The position numbers were made by a program, and so were the translations under genes. Below the pieces are notes generated by a model, which was not told the origin of the DNA, made no database searches, and saw only the letters and a list, made by a program, of their open reading frames with translations. Of a stretch of 41,904 nt of DNA, positions 17,293-26,050 are shown piece by piece; position 1 is the first letter of the stretch, and every line of letters starts with the position of its first letter. Source of the DNA: Ekhidna sp. GTDB taxonomy: Bacteria; Bacteroidota; Bacteroidia; Cytophagales; Cyclobacteriaceae. The stretch covers positions 1 to 41,904 of the forward strand of contig JABSPG010000007.1 in the NCBI GenBank assembly GCA_013214445.1, in the 5' to 3' direction.

Positions 17293-17490
17293 CTATATAA
17301 ACCTCGAATGTATATCACTTACCCAACGATGTAGGGATTCTGGTGTTAACCTACTTAGGTTATCCATATCTACTATATCTAAGGTCATAGCCTCCCAACC
17401 TATTCCTGATGGTTTCTGAAACACATTCAGGTTGTGTGTCACTACAGTAGTCTTTCTTTCATTCTTTTTAATAGTTTGTTTACAAAGCAT
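17293..17490 (-). CDS. Small protein of unknown function
   Basis: 65 residues, MLCKQTIKKNERKTTVVTHN. It starts inside the end of the ligase gene (11-bp overlap, AAGGTAG upstream) and its TAG is adjacent to the kinase ATG, so it fills the gap as a coupled gene. The central WEAMTLDIVDMDNLSRLTPE is mildly acidic. No known family recognised. Confidence 0.6.
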   Translation of the reverse strand: MLCKQTIKKNERKTTVVTHNLNVFQKPSGIGWEAMTLDIVDMDNLSRLTPESLHRWVSDIHSRFI

Positions 17491-18397
17491 CTATTTCTAC
17501 CTTATCAAAACGTACAGCCTTATAACGACCTTCACGTAACGACTTGTTAGATAATACCTTCATAGCTTTTACTTCTACGATTGCACCAACTATAAGTAAT
17601 GGATTACTCCACCACAAATCACGTTCAGTATTAGTCATACCAGATACAAAGTTAATAACACCATTAGCATCTTCAACTTTAAGTTTACCTAGTGTACCTT
17701 TGTACTTACCTTCACCTTCTAGTATACCAACAACTTTAAGCTCGAATGTCTTCTCACACTTAATCTTAAGTATGTCTGCATTCTTCTTGCCGTAGGAGTA
17801 AGGAGCATCGTCCTTCTTAAGGATTACACCTTCACCATTGTTATTATACTTAAGGCAGATAGATTCGTAAATCTCCTGCCACATAGCTTTATTGCTAGAG
17901 CAGTGTAGTACTGATACAAGGTTTAGAGTAAGTAGTATATCCTGCTTCTGCATTGCTGCTTGGCTTAGGAATTGCTTTAGGTTTTCGTATCTAAGCTTGA
18001 AAGGTTTATCTTCCATATCAAAGAATACTATATCATGGCACATAAGAGTTACATGTTTATGTATAGGCTGCTTACGATTAAACCAACCATTAACAGTCTT
18101 GAACTCTATAGGGAAGCCAGTAGCTTCATCGAATACAACACCTTCAAAGATAAGTCTACAGTCCTTCTTAGGTGCTGGTACTTGCTCTTTAAACATTTTT
18201 GTGTAATTTTGCATACTAGAGATAACATTCATATTACGTGATGTAATGTCCTGCCACTCTCCATCAATGCAATCAATAAACATGTACCAACCATCGTACT
18301 TCTCCATTACAGAGTAATCGTGGCCTACATGTTTAGGTTTAGCCTTATCTTCATCTAGGTATAGATGTAGGGCTTTTTGTGGTTTCAGTTGGCTCAT
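17480..18397 (-). CDS. ATP-dependent DNA ligase
   Basis: 305 residues, MSQLKPQKALHLYLDEDKAK. The adenylated lysine motif is EKYDGW (Lys33). Further nucleotidyltransferase motifs are LIFEGVVF (motif III region), GEGVILKK (motif IV) and LKIKCEKTFELKVVG (motif V). The C-terminal ~85 residues form an OB-fold-like domain. It seals nicks during replication, like the T7 ligase. A GGAGAACCC site precedes the ATG. The gene overlaps a small upstream gene by 47 bp. Confidence 0.9.
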   Translation of the reverse strand: MSQLKPQKALHLYLDEDKAKPKHVGHDYSVMEKYDGWYMFIDCIDGEWQDITSRNMNVISSMQNYTKMFKEQVPAPKKDCRLIFEGVVFDEATGFPIEFKTVNGWFNRKQPIHKHVTLMCHDIVFFDMEDKPFKLRYENLKQFLSQAAMQKQDILLTLNLVSVLHCSSNKAMWQEIYESICLKYNNNGEGVILKKDDAPYSYGKKNADILKIKCEKTFELKVVGILEGEGKYKGTLGKLKVEDANGVINFVSGMTNTERDLWWSNPLLIVGAIVEVKAMKVLSNKSLREGRYKAVRFDKVEIDAL

Positions 18398-18569
18398 CTT
18401 TAGGGTTCTCCATAGAATTTATAAGCCCTTTTAACGTAACCTCATCTAAGGCACGTCTTAAGGCAGCTTGAAGTTTGCTAGTTGTGTAAGGCTCTTTAAA
18501 GTATACTTTTAAAGTTTCCATTAATATTGCAGCCACTTCATTTGCTCGGTCTTGACTTTGCTTTTGCAT
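18351..18569 (-). CDS. Small helical protein of unknown function
   Basis: 72 residues, MQKQSQDRANEVAAILMETL, with AGAGGACTACTTAA before the ATG. It overlaps the HNH gene upstream by 32 bp and the ligase downstream by 47 bp. The first 45 residues look amphipathic-helical; the tail is Pro/Thr-rich and encodes the ligase ribosome-binding site. The good ribosome-binding site argues it is real. Function unknown. Confidence 0.55.
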   Translation of the reverse strand: MQKQSQDRANEVAAILMETLKVYFKEPYTTSKLQAALRRALDEVTLKGLINSMENPKDEPTETTKSPTSIPR

Positions 18570-19116
18570 TTAAGTAGTCCTCTACTTGTTTGAGTCTAAG
18601 TGGTTCTGTCTTAGCAGGTTCTATACCCGCCTTAACTAGTTTCTCTTTCTGCTCTTTAGCCTTAAGCTTACCGAATTTAATTACCTTCTTCATAAGTACA
18701 GCGTTCTCTATAGTCCCGCCATATCGTTCAGTAAAGGTAACAAGGTCGTGACAAGATTTACATAGGTGTTCAAGGTCTTCAAAAGTAACATCAAACATAC
18801 GCCTAATGATACCCTCTAACTCGTCCCAGTTTATGCCATTCTTTATGCAATTATCTTTATGATTAACTTGCACATCTTTCTCACGAAAGAAGTCTTTGCA
18901 GTGTTCACATTGTATTGCAAAAACACTACGCCCGTTGTTTCCAATAGGCGCTCTAGTTCTTGCATTCTGTGTGAATAACATCTTTGTAGGATGCCTAGCC
19001 CAGCCCTTACGTCTTAGTATGTTATTAACTAACCAAGACAGTAGAGCCTTCTCAGACTTAATGTAACCATAAGTTCTATTCGTCTTCAAGCCAGACAAGC
19101 TTTTGCTGTTCTGCAT
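18538..19116 (-). CDS. HNH endonuclease
   Basis: 192 residues, MQNSKSLSGLKTNRTYGYIK, starting 7 nt after AAGGAG. The HNH core is CEHCKDFFREKDVQVNHKDN followed by LEHLCKSCHDLVT, giving two Cys pairs for a structural zinc and the catalytic His in VNHKD. It overlaps the exonuclease by 41 bp and lies next to the ligase. It may be a replication/recombination nuclease integral to the module rather than a homing enzyme, because it lacks the NUMOD-like domains of the two other HNH genes here. Confidence 0.8.
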   Translation of the reverse strand: MQNSKSLSGLKTNRTYGYIKSEKALLSWLVNNILRRKGWARHPTKMLFTQNARTRAPIGNNGRSVFAIQCEHCKDFFREKDVQVNHKDNCIKNGINWDELEGIIRRMFDVTFEDLEHLCKSCHDLVTFTERYGGTIENAVLMKKVIKFGKLKAKEQKEKLVKAGIEPAKTEPLRLKQVEDYLNAKAKSRPSK

Positions 19117-20146
19117 CGAAGTACTCCTTCACACTTGGGTCGTAGTGCCACATATGTTGAAGTCCATTAGGTAGGATATTCTTCACCATGTACAAGCACC
19201 TACCTTGTTTAAGTAGTTCTTCTGTCCAACGACCACCATGCATCTCTACATACACTTTCTTTACGGCTTGTAGCCCAGAGGAATAGGTAAGGAATGGCGA
19301 AAGAATCTCGAATGCTTGTATAGAGCCTACACCTTTACGTTTAGAGTATACTTGACCTGCTTTAGCACCAGTCCTGTACTTCTGTTCTGTTAAGATACCT
19401 GCACCCATGATTCCATCAGTACTATCACCAATCAGACACTGGTATAAGAACCACATAGGGCCATCACCTTTAACTTCTTGCTTAGAGTTAGCTTTACCTG
19501 CTTTAGTCTTACTTGTGCGTAAGTCTGCATTACAGTATTCACATACCTTCCTAGCAGTTAAATAGTTATCACGTGTAGCGGCTGTAGTAGTATCACACTC
19601 CTTACACTTAATATCCATACGCAGGTGTCCTTGTCCTGTTACAGAAAAGAATTTCTCACCCTCGTGTTGAGTTTCCCAACGATATAATGCGCCTCGACAT
19701 TGAAGTAAATCTTTATCAAGGGTAACTATACAAGTACTTCCATCAGTCTTTTGATAATGAGCTAACATATCATCTGCTTCCATTCCTAGAACTTTAACAG
19801 AGTTATGTACTCTAGCTGTTTCAGCTATTGCAATTTTAAGGTTGTTAGGTCGCCATACGTTTGCACGATTAGCTTTGTACTCAGGCATTACCGTTGTACG
19901 GAAGTTTTCAGGATTGCTACAAGAGAAGAAGACAGTATATTTAGTACCTGCAAGTCTATCTACTAAGAAGTTAATCTTAGAGTCAACAGACTTAAGGATA
20001 GCAGGAAGGAATTCTAACCAATCGTCATCCTCCCAATCCTGCTCCAATGCAATGTCTTTATATCTATACTCTATAGCAGCACATATAGAGAAGACCAAAA
20101 GGTCTCCATCAAGCAGCACGTGCATAGGTTTGAGTTTATTTTTCAC
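19076..20146 (-). CDS. 5'-3' exonuclease (FEN/PIN type) with zinc-ribbon insertion
   Basis: 356 residues from GTG at 20146; AGAGGA lies 7 nt upstream, inside the end of the HNH gene. ATG at 20125 is the alternative, without a site. Acidic metal-binding motifs in FEN order: VLLDGDLLVF, MPEYKANR (helical arch lead), GMEADDMLA, TLDKDLLQ, IGDSTDGIMG. Between the fourth and fifth motifs is an insertion with CKEC and CEYC, a probable zinc ribbon. By analogy with T7 gp6 it would degrade host DNA and remove RNA primers. Confidence 0.85.
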   Translation of the reverse strand: MKNKLKPMHVLLDGDLLVFSICAAIEYRYKDIALEQDWEDDDWLEFLPAILKSVDSKINFLVDRLAGTKYTVFFSCSNPENFRTTVMPEYKANRANVWRPNNLKIAIAETARVHNSVKVLGMEADDMLAHYQKTDGSTCIVTLDKDLLQCRGALYRWETQHEGEKFFSVTGQGHLRMDIKCKECDTTTAATRDNYLTARKVCEYCNADLRTSKTKAGKANSKQEVKGDGPMWFLYQCLIGDSTDGIMGAGILTEQKYRTGAKAGQVYSKRKGVGSIQAFEILSPFLTYSSGLQAVKKVYVEMHGGRWTEELLKQGRCLYMVKNILPNGLQHMWHYDPSVKEYFDAEQQKLVWLEDE

Positions 20147-20657
20147 TAGTCCATCCTCTATAACTAGAGATAGCACCTCTATTTAGCTTTGCAAGTCTTT
20201 GAGGTTCAAGCCCGAAGGCTCTAGCAAATTCAGATACATTACTACCTGTATATACCTCTCCCTCTGGACTTCTAAAAGCATACATAGAGCTTTCCCTATC
20301 TTTAGTTATATTAGTACCATTAGTAGTCCACTGTAAGTTACATATACAGATGTTATCTATATTATTATCTATGTGGTCTACTATCGGAAATTTGTTTGTG
20401 TTGGGTAAGAATGCCGTAGCTACTAGCCTATGGACTTTAAAAGTCCTCTTAGCATTCTTACCCGCTTCTAGGTATAGTTCAAACTGTGGGTAGTTTCTAC
20501 CTCCACCTCCACCGACACCTCTAAAGAAACTCTTTATAAGCTTAGGTTTTGCTTTTGGAAACCTCAAGGCATTAGCATAAGACTTACACCTACCCTTGCT
20601 GGATATAGCGTACCTCTTGCACTTCAGCATCTTCCAGATTTCTACACAGTCGCACAT
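20136..20657 (-). CDS. HNH homing endonuclease (NUMOD4-HNH type), copy 1
   Basis: 173 residues, MCDCVEIWKMLKCKRYAISS. The N-terminal EIWKMLKCKRYAISSKGR resembles a NUMOD4 domain. The HNH core is VHRLVATAFLP, VDHIDNNIDNICICNLQWTT (His-Asn-Asn-His-like). The C-terminal EFARAFGLEPQRLAKLNRG is a DNA-binding NUMOD1-type helix. It is inserted between ssb and the exonuclease, whose start codon and ribosome-binding site lie in its last codons. It is paralogous to the HNH gene at 22448-22942 (shared CDCVE-W start and G-AI-x4-GW end). Free-standing homing behaviour is inferred. Confidence 0.85.
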   Translation of the reverse strand: MCDCVEIWKMLKCKRYAISSKGRCKSYANALRFPKAKPKLIKSFFRGVGGGGGRNYPQFELYLEAGKNAKRTFKVHRLVATAFLPNTNKFPIVDHIDNNIDNICICNLQWTTNGTNITKDRESSMYAFRSPEGEVYTGSNVSEFARAFGLEPQRLAKLNRGAISSYRGWTSEK

Positions 20658-20667
20658 ACATTAGTCC

Positions 20668-21459
20668 TTAGAAGATTTCATCATCATCTGTTGCAGGTGT
20701 ACTTGCTTGTGCAGCAGCCTGTGCAGCAGCTTCTTTATTCGCTAACTCTTCAGCAGAAGGGCCACTAGGTGTGTCATCACCCATTTCATCGAAGTCGCCG
20801 TCTAGTTCATCAACTTCTTCATCGAAGCCCATTTCATCATCATCTAATGAATCAGCAGCACCAACGTATTCAACTAGTTCACTAATGCGAACCATCTTTA
20901 AGTTTACAGAACAGCCGAAGCCGAATGTAGGATGCTTATATGTGAAGAACTCAAAGCCAATAGTAGCTAATGAACCATTACCAATTAAGGTATCAGCAAG
21001 GCTAGACTTATCAGTTGCAAGTACACGAGGTGGGTCAAGAAGCTTGATATCACCAGAAGTCTTGTCTTTATATGCTGCATTACTTGCGAATTTGATTACG
21101 TAATAGTTATCATCTTCGTTGATTTCAGAAGCTGGTACAGGAGTCTTGAACTGCTTTTCGAATTTTGCAGCAGTGTACTCTTTATAAGAAAGCTTCTTAT
21201 GGTACTTCTTAAGTAGTTTCCAGATTTTCTCTGTAACAAGAATTTGCACAGGGTACTCATTGTCACCCTTGTACTTAGGTTCCATCTTAGGAACTCCACC
21301 TTTCTTATGAGTAAGGAAGTAAACATATACATCCTTTAAGATAAACGGTAGAGTTAGTTTAGGAGTTTCATTATCGAACTTAGTTTGAGCAGCATCAGAT
21401 ACTACTTTACCATTCTCAATTACTCTATCCCACTTTTTGCCTTTAGCTAATGCAGTCAT
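20668..21459 (-). CDS. Single-stranded DNA-binding protein (T7 gp2.5-like)
   Basis: 263 residues, MTALAKGKKWDRVIENGKVV. The N-terminal ~200 residues show the beta-rich OB-fold pattern (LPFILKDVYVYFLTHK, NYYVIKFASNAAYKD, GFGCSVNLKMVRI). The last ~60 residues are very acidic and end DDDEIF, the phenylalanine-tipped tail that in T7 gp2.5 contacts DNA polymerase and helicase. The ATG overlaps the MazG stop by one base. Two other proteins in the window share the terminal tip. Confidence 0.82.
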   Translation of the reverse strand: MTALAKGKKWDRVIENGKVVSDAAQTKFDNETPKLTLPFILKDVYVYFLTHKKGGVPKMEPKYKGDNEYPVQILVTEKIWKLLKKYHKKLSYKEYTAAKFEKQFKTPVPASEINEDDNYYVIKFASNAAYKDKTSGDIKLLDPPRVLATDKSSLADTLIGNGSLATIGFEFFTYKHPTFGFGCSVNLKMVRISELVEYVGAADSLDDDEMGFDEEVDELDGDFDEMGDDTPSGPSAEELANKEAAAQAAAQASTPATDDDEIF

Positions 21460-21836
21460 TATTCTTCGCCTTCTTTATCAGCACGAGCTTGTGCTTGTTC
21501 ATTTGAGTAAGTACCACTTGAGTAGCGCTTGCCTAGTTTATTAATGTTTGCTTTGATAGTCTCTTCACGAGTAATACCTAAGCCTGTACGTAAGCCTTCC
21601 ATATAGAACTCTAAGTCACCTAATTCTTCAATTACGTTGACTCTGTCCAGAGGCTTTTGGTAAATACAACACTTCTTGATTGCATCTAGTAGTTCGCCTG
21701 ACTCGCCACTGATACCCACAGCCATATGCAAAATATGTGTTTGCTTAGGTGTAAGTTGCTTTTTAATTTCTGCACCGTCTTTAGCTAGTGCCTTTACCAT
21801 ATTCTCGAAAAATACGTAGTCTAGATATGTACTCAT
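21459..21836 (-). CDS. MazG-like nucleoside triphosphate pyrophosphohydrolase
   Basis: 125 residues from ATG at 21836 (MSTYLDYVFFENMVKALAKD), with GGAGGAGAACTAAA upstream and an ATGA overlap with the previous gene. The metal-binding helices GISGESGELLDAIKK and VIEELGDLEFYMEGL carry the E-x2-E and E-x2-D pattern of all-alpha NTP pyrophosphatases. In phages such enzymes are proposed to lower (p)ppGpp or clean dNTP pools. It is coupled to ssb. Confidence 0.82.
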   Translation of the reverse strand: MSTYLDYVFFENMVKALAKDGAEIKKQLTPKQTHILHMAVGISGESGELLDAIKKCCIYQKPLDRVNVIEELGDLEFYMEGLRTGLGITREETIKANINKLGKRYSSGTYSNEQAQARADKEGEE

Positions 21837-22192
21837 TTTAGTTCTCCTCCACACTCAATACAAGTGCAGGTTTTTGATTCATTTGATGTTAGATACATAA
21901 TAATCTCTTCAGATGTATAACCTAGGTATCCACCCATTAATACTTGGAAAGTTGTCCTAGTATATAATTTACGGTCTTTTACTAATTTCATATAGATATC
22001 TATATATTGTGGCTTAGTAGCTATAGCTATAACTCCAGCCCTGACAAGTTTCCTATGTTTGATTAGAGAGCTACTACATGCAGCTCTATACATCTTAGGA
22101 TTCTTATCATGGTAGATTATAGCTAAAGGTTTAATACCTTCTTCTACAAGCATAAGTTCTTCATGCTCATGTGGTGCTATACAGTTACTCAT
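21833..22192 (-). CDS. Unknown protein with C-terminal cysteine cluster
   Basis: 119 residues, MSNCIAPHEHEELMLVEEGI. The body is helical (SSLIKHRKLVRAGVIAIATK). The end carries CTCIECGGELK, probably a short metal-binding knuckle, whose GGAGGA codons also form the ribosome-binding site for the next gene. Not recognised. Confidence 0.65.
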   Translation of the reverse strand: MSNCIAPHEHEELMLVEEGIKPLAIIYHDKNPKMYRAACSSSLIKHRKLVRAGVIAIATKPQYIDIYMKLVKDRKLYTRTTFQVLMGGYLGYTSEEIIMYLTSNESKTCTCIECGGELK

Positions 22193-22193
22193 G

Positions 22194-22451
22194 TTATCCT
22201 ACCTTTTGTAAGTAAATAGTTATAGCTTGATTTCTATTGTAAGACATAGGGTGCCTAGCAGAGAAGAAGCCAATTATACGTAGTTTAAAACTAAGCATAT
22301 CAATAAGTCTATTATTTCTGCACCAAGCATAAGCAAAGTCTTCATACATATCTGGACTAATAATCAGTTCTAAGATATGAGGGCTTCTTCGTTTGTGTCT
22401 ATTAGGGCTTTCTTCGAAACCCTCTCTTGCAAATATTTCACCGTAGTTCAT
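22194..22451 (-). CDS. Small basic protein of unknown function
   Basis: 85 residues from ATG at 22451 (MNYGEIFAREGFEESPNRHK), overlapping the HNH TGA (ATGA) with GGAG 9 nt upstream. It is rich in Arg and aromatic residues (FAYAWCRNNRLIDMLSFKLR). Being coupled to the HNH gene, it would be silenced or activated with it. Not recognised. Confidence 0.6.
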   Translation of the reverse strand: MNYGEIFAREGFEESPNRHKRRSPHILELIISPDMYEDFAYAWCRNNRLIDMLSFKLRIIGFFSARHPMSYNRNQAITIYLQKVG

Positions 22452-22942
22452 GATATTAATCTCCAACCTTTATGTTTAGTTATTGCACCAGAAGTAAGCC
22501 TCTGCATACTTGATTTAGATATACCTACTTCTTTTGCAAATGCGTTAGGGTTACTAACTTCAATTGCTTTACCTTCTGGACTCAGTAGGGTACAGCTTAC
22601 GCTATTAGCTTTAGCCGCATTAGCACCTCTAGTTAGCCACTTTAGATTGCACGAGCAGTTGTTATACTTATCATTATCATCATGGTCTACTGTCAAGGTT
22701 TTATCCTTTGTAGCTACAAAAGCTAAAGCCACTAGCCTATGTATAAACATAGTCTTTGGCTTCCCACCTACGTATAGTATTACTCTATAGTAGTTGGTCA
22801 TGCAAGGCTTTAGTATTTTATTAGCTCTATGTGACAATACTTTGCCTTTAGAGGATACAGAATAGCGGCCATTCTTCATAGGCTTCCATAACTCTACACA
22901 ATCGCAATTTACATCAATGAATTTCACTGTAGTTGTATCCAA
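22448..22942 (-). CDS. HNH homing endonuclease (NUMOD4-HNH type), copy 2
   Basis: 164 residues from ATG at 22942, or 159 from GTG at 22927. It overlaps the end of the DNA polymerase gene by 29 bp. NUMOD4-like ELWKPMKNGRYSVSSKGKV is followed by the HNH core IHRLVALAFVA / TVDHDDNDKYNNCSCNLKWL and a C-terminal NUMOD1-like AFAKEVGISKSSMQRLTSG. It is paralogous to the copy at 20136-20657. Homing genes inserted next to DNA polymerase are common in phages; target-site specificity is not visible. Confidence 0.85.
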   Translation of the reverse strand: MDTTTVKFIDVNCDCVELWKPMKNGRYSVSSKGKVLSHRANKILKPCMTNYYRVILYVGGKPKTMFIHRLVALAFVATKDKTLTVDHDDNDKYNNCSCNLKWLTRGANAAKANSVSCTLLSPEGKAIEVSNPNAFAKEVGISKSSMQRLTSGAITKHKGWRLIS

Positions 22943-24929
22943 ATTGCGTATCGCATCCTAACTTCACATCAAGATTACATAGTACGTCAGTTCTCTCTAG
23001 AGCTTCGTTTACAATACCAGACCAAGTAGCCTTAGAAGGTTCTGAGTCTTTTACGTTTAGCACATATTCATCGTGAAATTGGGCGATATAAGCAGGGTCA
23101 CGCCCATACTTCTCTTGTGTGATTAAGAAGGTGTTCATACTCCACATGTCAAAGATGTATGCTCCTAGTCCCTGACACAAAGTACTAAACCTATCTTTAT
23201 CAGCTTTCAACCAGTACCAGTAGCCAGAAATTGGGTTGAGTTGCCAACGCTTACCCATTACCTCTCTGACTTGCGTATTCTCCGCTATGGTCTTTATAGA
23301 CCAGTTTAAGTCCCAATAAGCTTTGTGTAATTCCTTGCCTACGGATTTATCAACACCCGCTGAACGTGCCACAGCAGCAGCCCCTGCGCCATACTGACAG
23401 GAGTAGTTTGTACCCTTACCAAGATGTCGAATATCTGAATAATCAGCTTCTCCGGCCTTGTGAGCTTCAACCTGTGCCTCTGTCAACATTCCGCCTTGAA
23501 TACAGATTGCTAAATGAGCATCATAGCCTTCAACATTCTGTCTCTTAACGTAGTCAGGGTCGTATTTCATTTGGAAGTGGAACTTACATTTATCCTCTAG
23601 TGAACTCAAATCCGTACCTAAGTTTAGGTGACCTCTTTGAGCTTCTAAAAGACTACGTATCTCTTTACCAAGCAGTACGCGTGTACTAGGTAGGTTAACT
23701 AAGTTACTATGCTTAAGTCTTAACGTATTAGTAAAGCCATTACATTCAGCAGCTATATATCCATCTACACTATTTTTAATGAAACCATTAAACACAGTTA
23801 CTCTATGCTTAAGTATTCCTAGACCTTGTAAATGTTCAAGCCCTTTATCAGGATGCTTTAGACGTAACTTTTCAATACTAGGACAAAGCTTACCATCAGA
23901 GTTCTTCAAGTTTACTTGAGGTATCTCTCGGACTTCACCTGTCTCTTTATTACGCTTAAACTCAAAAGTTTCTGGTTTCCAACCTAAGTCGAATAGCCAG
24001 TTCTTAATCTGTTGTGGTGACTTAGGATTACCTAATTCAAACTTAAGTGAGCCATCATCATTAAGACGGTTAACTACATAATCAATATTATCATCACCAG
24101 ACTTACCATGACTATTAGCCAGTTTATAATAAGCAAGACCTAACTTAGAGAACACACGTTTCTCAGGAGTAGAGCTAGCTTTGAAGCATTTCTTAGGTCT
24201 ACTCTTTGTAGTCTTAAGGTACATCTTAGGCATAACTTGTATAAGCTCTGCAAACTTTGCTTGTACCTTAGTATCTGTTTCATCTAGCTCTATCTTACAT
24301 TGTTCTTCATTAAGCTTCCAAGGATTACGAGCTTGCGTAACCTGTAGGTGCATTTTAAACATTAAGAACTGTATGAACTCAAACACTTTTTCATCAGTTA
24401 GATATATGGCTTTAAGCTCTCTATACTGTCTCTGCCAAAGCATTTGCTGTATCTTACAATCTTCCATGACTCGGTTATCGTACTCTTCTTGAGTTTGATT
24501 TTCCCAATCATCTATTTTAGGTTTAGGTATACCGAACTCTTCACCGTACCCAGCTAGTCCATGCAGCTTCTTAGTAGGTTCTAAGTACCAAGATATAGCT
24601 AGTGTATCAATAACACGCATCTTACTCGTATCATATCCAAGTACTGTTAGTGCCTCTTTATCATAGGTTACCCCATTGTGCATCAGATGAACTACGTTCT
24701 CTTTATATAAGAACTTTTGCATAGCTTCTTTATCTTCTGCGTGGAATAACTTACTCTTACCTGATTTAATATCTATCATGCCAAAGTTGTGGAGCTTTGC
24801 TCTGTCACCTTGGTCTTTAAGCATTTGCAGTAAGCCAGTAGTTTCTATATCTGAGGCTATAAGTTGCATCTTAGAGTAATGAGGCAAAAACCACTCAGTA
24901 CCTAAGTATTTACTGTTATCTATCTTCAT
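22914..24929 (-). CDS. DNA polymerase, family A with 3'-5' exonuclease (T7-like)
   Basis: 671 residues. Proofreading motifs: Exo I ASDIETTGLL (Asp27, Glu29), Exo II HLMHNGVTYDKEAL, Exo III YDNRVMEDCKI. Polymerase motif A NLGTDLSSLEDKC (Asp440, Glu445), motif B RHLGKGTNYSCQYGAG (Arg501, Lys505), motif C AQFHDEY (His619-Asp620-Glu621). All catalytic residues look intact. It replicates the genome with the primase-helicase and SSB. The ribosome-binding site is weak (GATGAAG). An HNH gene abuts its 3' end. Confidence 0.93.
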   Translation of the reverse strand: MKIDNSKYLGTEWFLPHYSKMQLIASDIETTGLLQMLKDQGDRAKLHNFGMIDIKSGKSKLFHAEDKEAMQKFLYKENVVHLMHNGVTYDKEALTVLGYDTSKMRVIDTLAISWYLEPTKKLHGLAGYGEEFGIPKPKIDDWENQTQEEYDNRVMEDCKIQQMLWQRQYRELKAIYLTDEKVFEFIQFLMFKMHLQVTQARNPWKLNEEQCKIELDETDTKVQAKFAELIQVMPKMYLKTTKSRPKKCFKASSTPEKRVFSKLGLAYYKLANSHGKSGDDNIDYVVNRLNDDGSLKFELGNPKSPQQIKNWLFDLGWKPETFEFKRNKETGEVREIPQVNLKNSDGKLCPSIEKLRLKHPDKGLEHLQGLGILKHRVTVFNGFIKNSVDGYIAAECNGFTNTLRLKHSNLVNLPSTRVLLGKEIRSLLEAQRGHLNLGTDLSSLEDKCKFHFQMKYDPDYVKRQNVEGYDAHLAICIQGGMLTEAQVEAHKAGEADYSDIRHLGKGTNYSCQYGAGAAAVARSAGVDKSVGKELHKAYWDLNWSIKTIAENTQVREVMGKRWQLNPISGYWYWLKADKDRFSTLCQGLGAYIFDMWSMNTFLITQEKYGRDPAYIAQFHDEYVLNVKDSEPSKATWSGIVNEALERTDVLCNLDVKLGCDTQFGYNYSEIH

Positions 24930-24942
24930 AGTGATTCTTCAT

Positions 24943-25203
24943 CTAGTGAGGTAGTATAATCATGCTTCTGACTCTAGCTTCTGCATCATCAATAGTAAAT
25001 GGGATGAAGGTAATGTTTGCAAATTCTTTGTAGACACTTGCACCATCTATTTGCTTACCTTCTCGTAACTGTTGTCTAAAACTTGCTTGTGCTCTTAGAG
25101 GCATACTACGCTTTGCAAGTTCAGCCATTAAAGCGCTTACTTGTATTTCAGCAGGTTCTTCGCCTGTCTTGGGTTGTAATTTTACCATGTGAATCATGTT
25201 CAT
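24943..25203 (-). CDS. Small protein of unknown function
   Basis: 86 residues, MNMIHMVKLQPKTGEEPAEI, with AGGAGAGTCAC before the ATG. It has an Ala/Arg-rich helical centre and a beta-like end (FANITFIPFTIDDAEARVRS). It sits just upstream of DNA polymerase in the same operon. Not recognised. Confidence 0.65.
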   Translation of the reverse strand: MNMIHMVKLQPKTGEEPAEIQVSALMAELAKRSMPLRAQASFRQQLREGKQIDGASVYKEFANITFIPFTIDDAEARVRSMIILPH

Positions 25204-25228
25204 GTGACTCTCCTATTAATTAGTACTC

Positions 25229-25822
25229 TTACATCTCTTGTACTCTATTACTGTTTGTGTATACTAGTCTGTCTTTATATCTAGGCCAACCTTCATTAGC
25301 TATACGTTCAAGCCAGTACTTGTCAAGATATAGATGTGGGTAGAACTTCCAACCTTTATACTTAGCACGTGATTCTGTAGCACTTATAGGCACTAGTTCA
25401 AATTCACAGTATCTACGTTTACCGTCTACTACTGCACTAAATTTAAACCATATACGTTCACGTACTACAGTCTTCGTAGCCATGCTTGCATGTGAGTATC
25501 TAAAACTCTTATGGAAGGTATTGCCCTCAAATCTTATATCTGTAACGTGTTCTGGTAATGCGCTTAAGCTGCACCAACGTACATATCGCATATTCCATGC
25601 AGGGTTTCTTATAGCCTTCCAATAGTACTCAGTCCACCACTTGTCAGCTAGGTTAGGTCTATGCTCTTTTAGCCATACGTTGCCATCACCATCTTCTTTA
25701 TTATCCCACACAAAGAAGCACTGTTTAAATGTACCATCTTTATTCTTTAGTAGGATAGCTATAGGTACTATAAATAAACCTAAGAAGGTTAGTGCGATTT
25801 TATATATTAAATATTTATTCAT
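25229..25822 (-). CDS. Membrane-anchored phage protein of unknown function
   Basis: 197 residues from ATG at 25822, preceded by AAAGGGAAATAAGTG. An N-terminal hydrophobic helix (YKIALTFLGLFIVPIAILL) is followed by a soluble domain rich in Trp/Tyr/Arg (WWTEYYWKAIRNPAWNMRYV). The pattern is one I recall from conserved uncharacterised phage proteins, but I cannot name the family with certainty. One membrane pass with the bulk on one side of the inner membrane is likely. Confidence 0.65.
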   Translation of the reverse strand: MNKYLIYKIALTFLGLFIVPIAILLKNKDGTFKQCFFVWDNKEDGDGNVWLKEHRPNLADKWWTEYYWKAIRNPAWNMRYVRWCSLSALPEHVTDIRFEGNTFHKSFRYSHASMATKTVVRERIWFKFSAVVDGKRRYCEFELVPISATESRAKYKGWKFYPHLYLDKYWLERIANEGWPRYKDRLVYTNSNRVQEM

Positions 25823-25825
25823 CAC

Positions 25826-26050
25826 TTATTTCCCTTTAACATCAATAGCATTCAAAATACTCATAGCAAGTTCATATGCTTGGTAGTTGTCCAGTTCATG
25901 GTAGAATGTGGGTCTGTCAGCAGGTGGCAGTATATTACCCTCACCATCTGATTTATCTGTAAACTTGAAGGATATGCCAGCACCCATAGTAATTTCACTA
26001 TGCAGTTCTATATCACACCAATCAAATTCTAACTTTAGTTGCTTATGCAT
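25826..26050 (-). CDS. Small acidic protein of unknown function
   Basis: 74 residues, MHKQLKLEFDWCDIELHSEI, with an almost perfect ribosome-binding site AGGAGGCAAT. The C-terminal FYHELDNYQAYELAMSILNA is helical. Its stop is directly followed by the start of the membrane protein gene. Not recognised. Confidence 0.65.
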   Translation of the reverse strand: MHKQLKLEFDWCDIELHSEITMGAGISFKFTDKSDGEGNILPPADRPTFYHELDNYQAYELAMSILNAIDVKGK

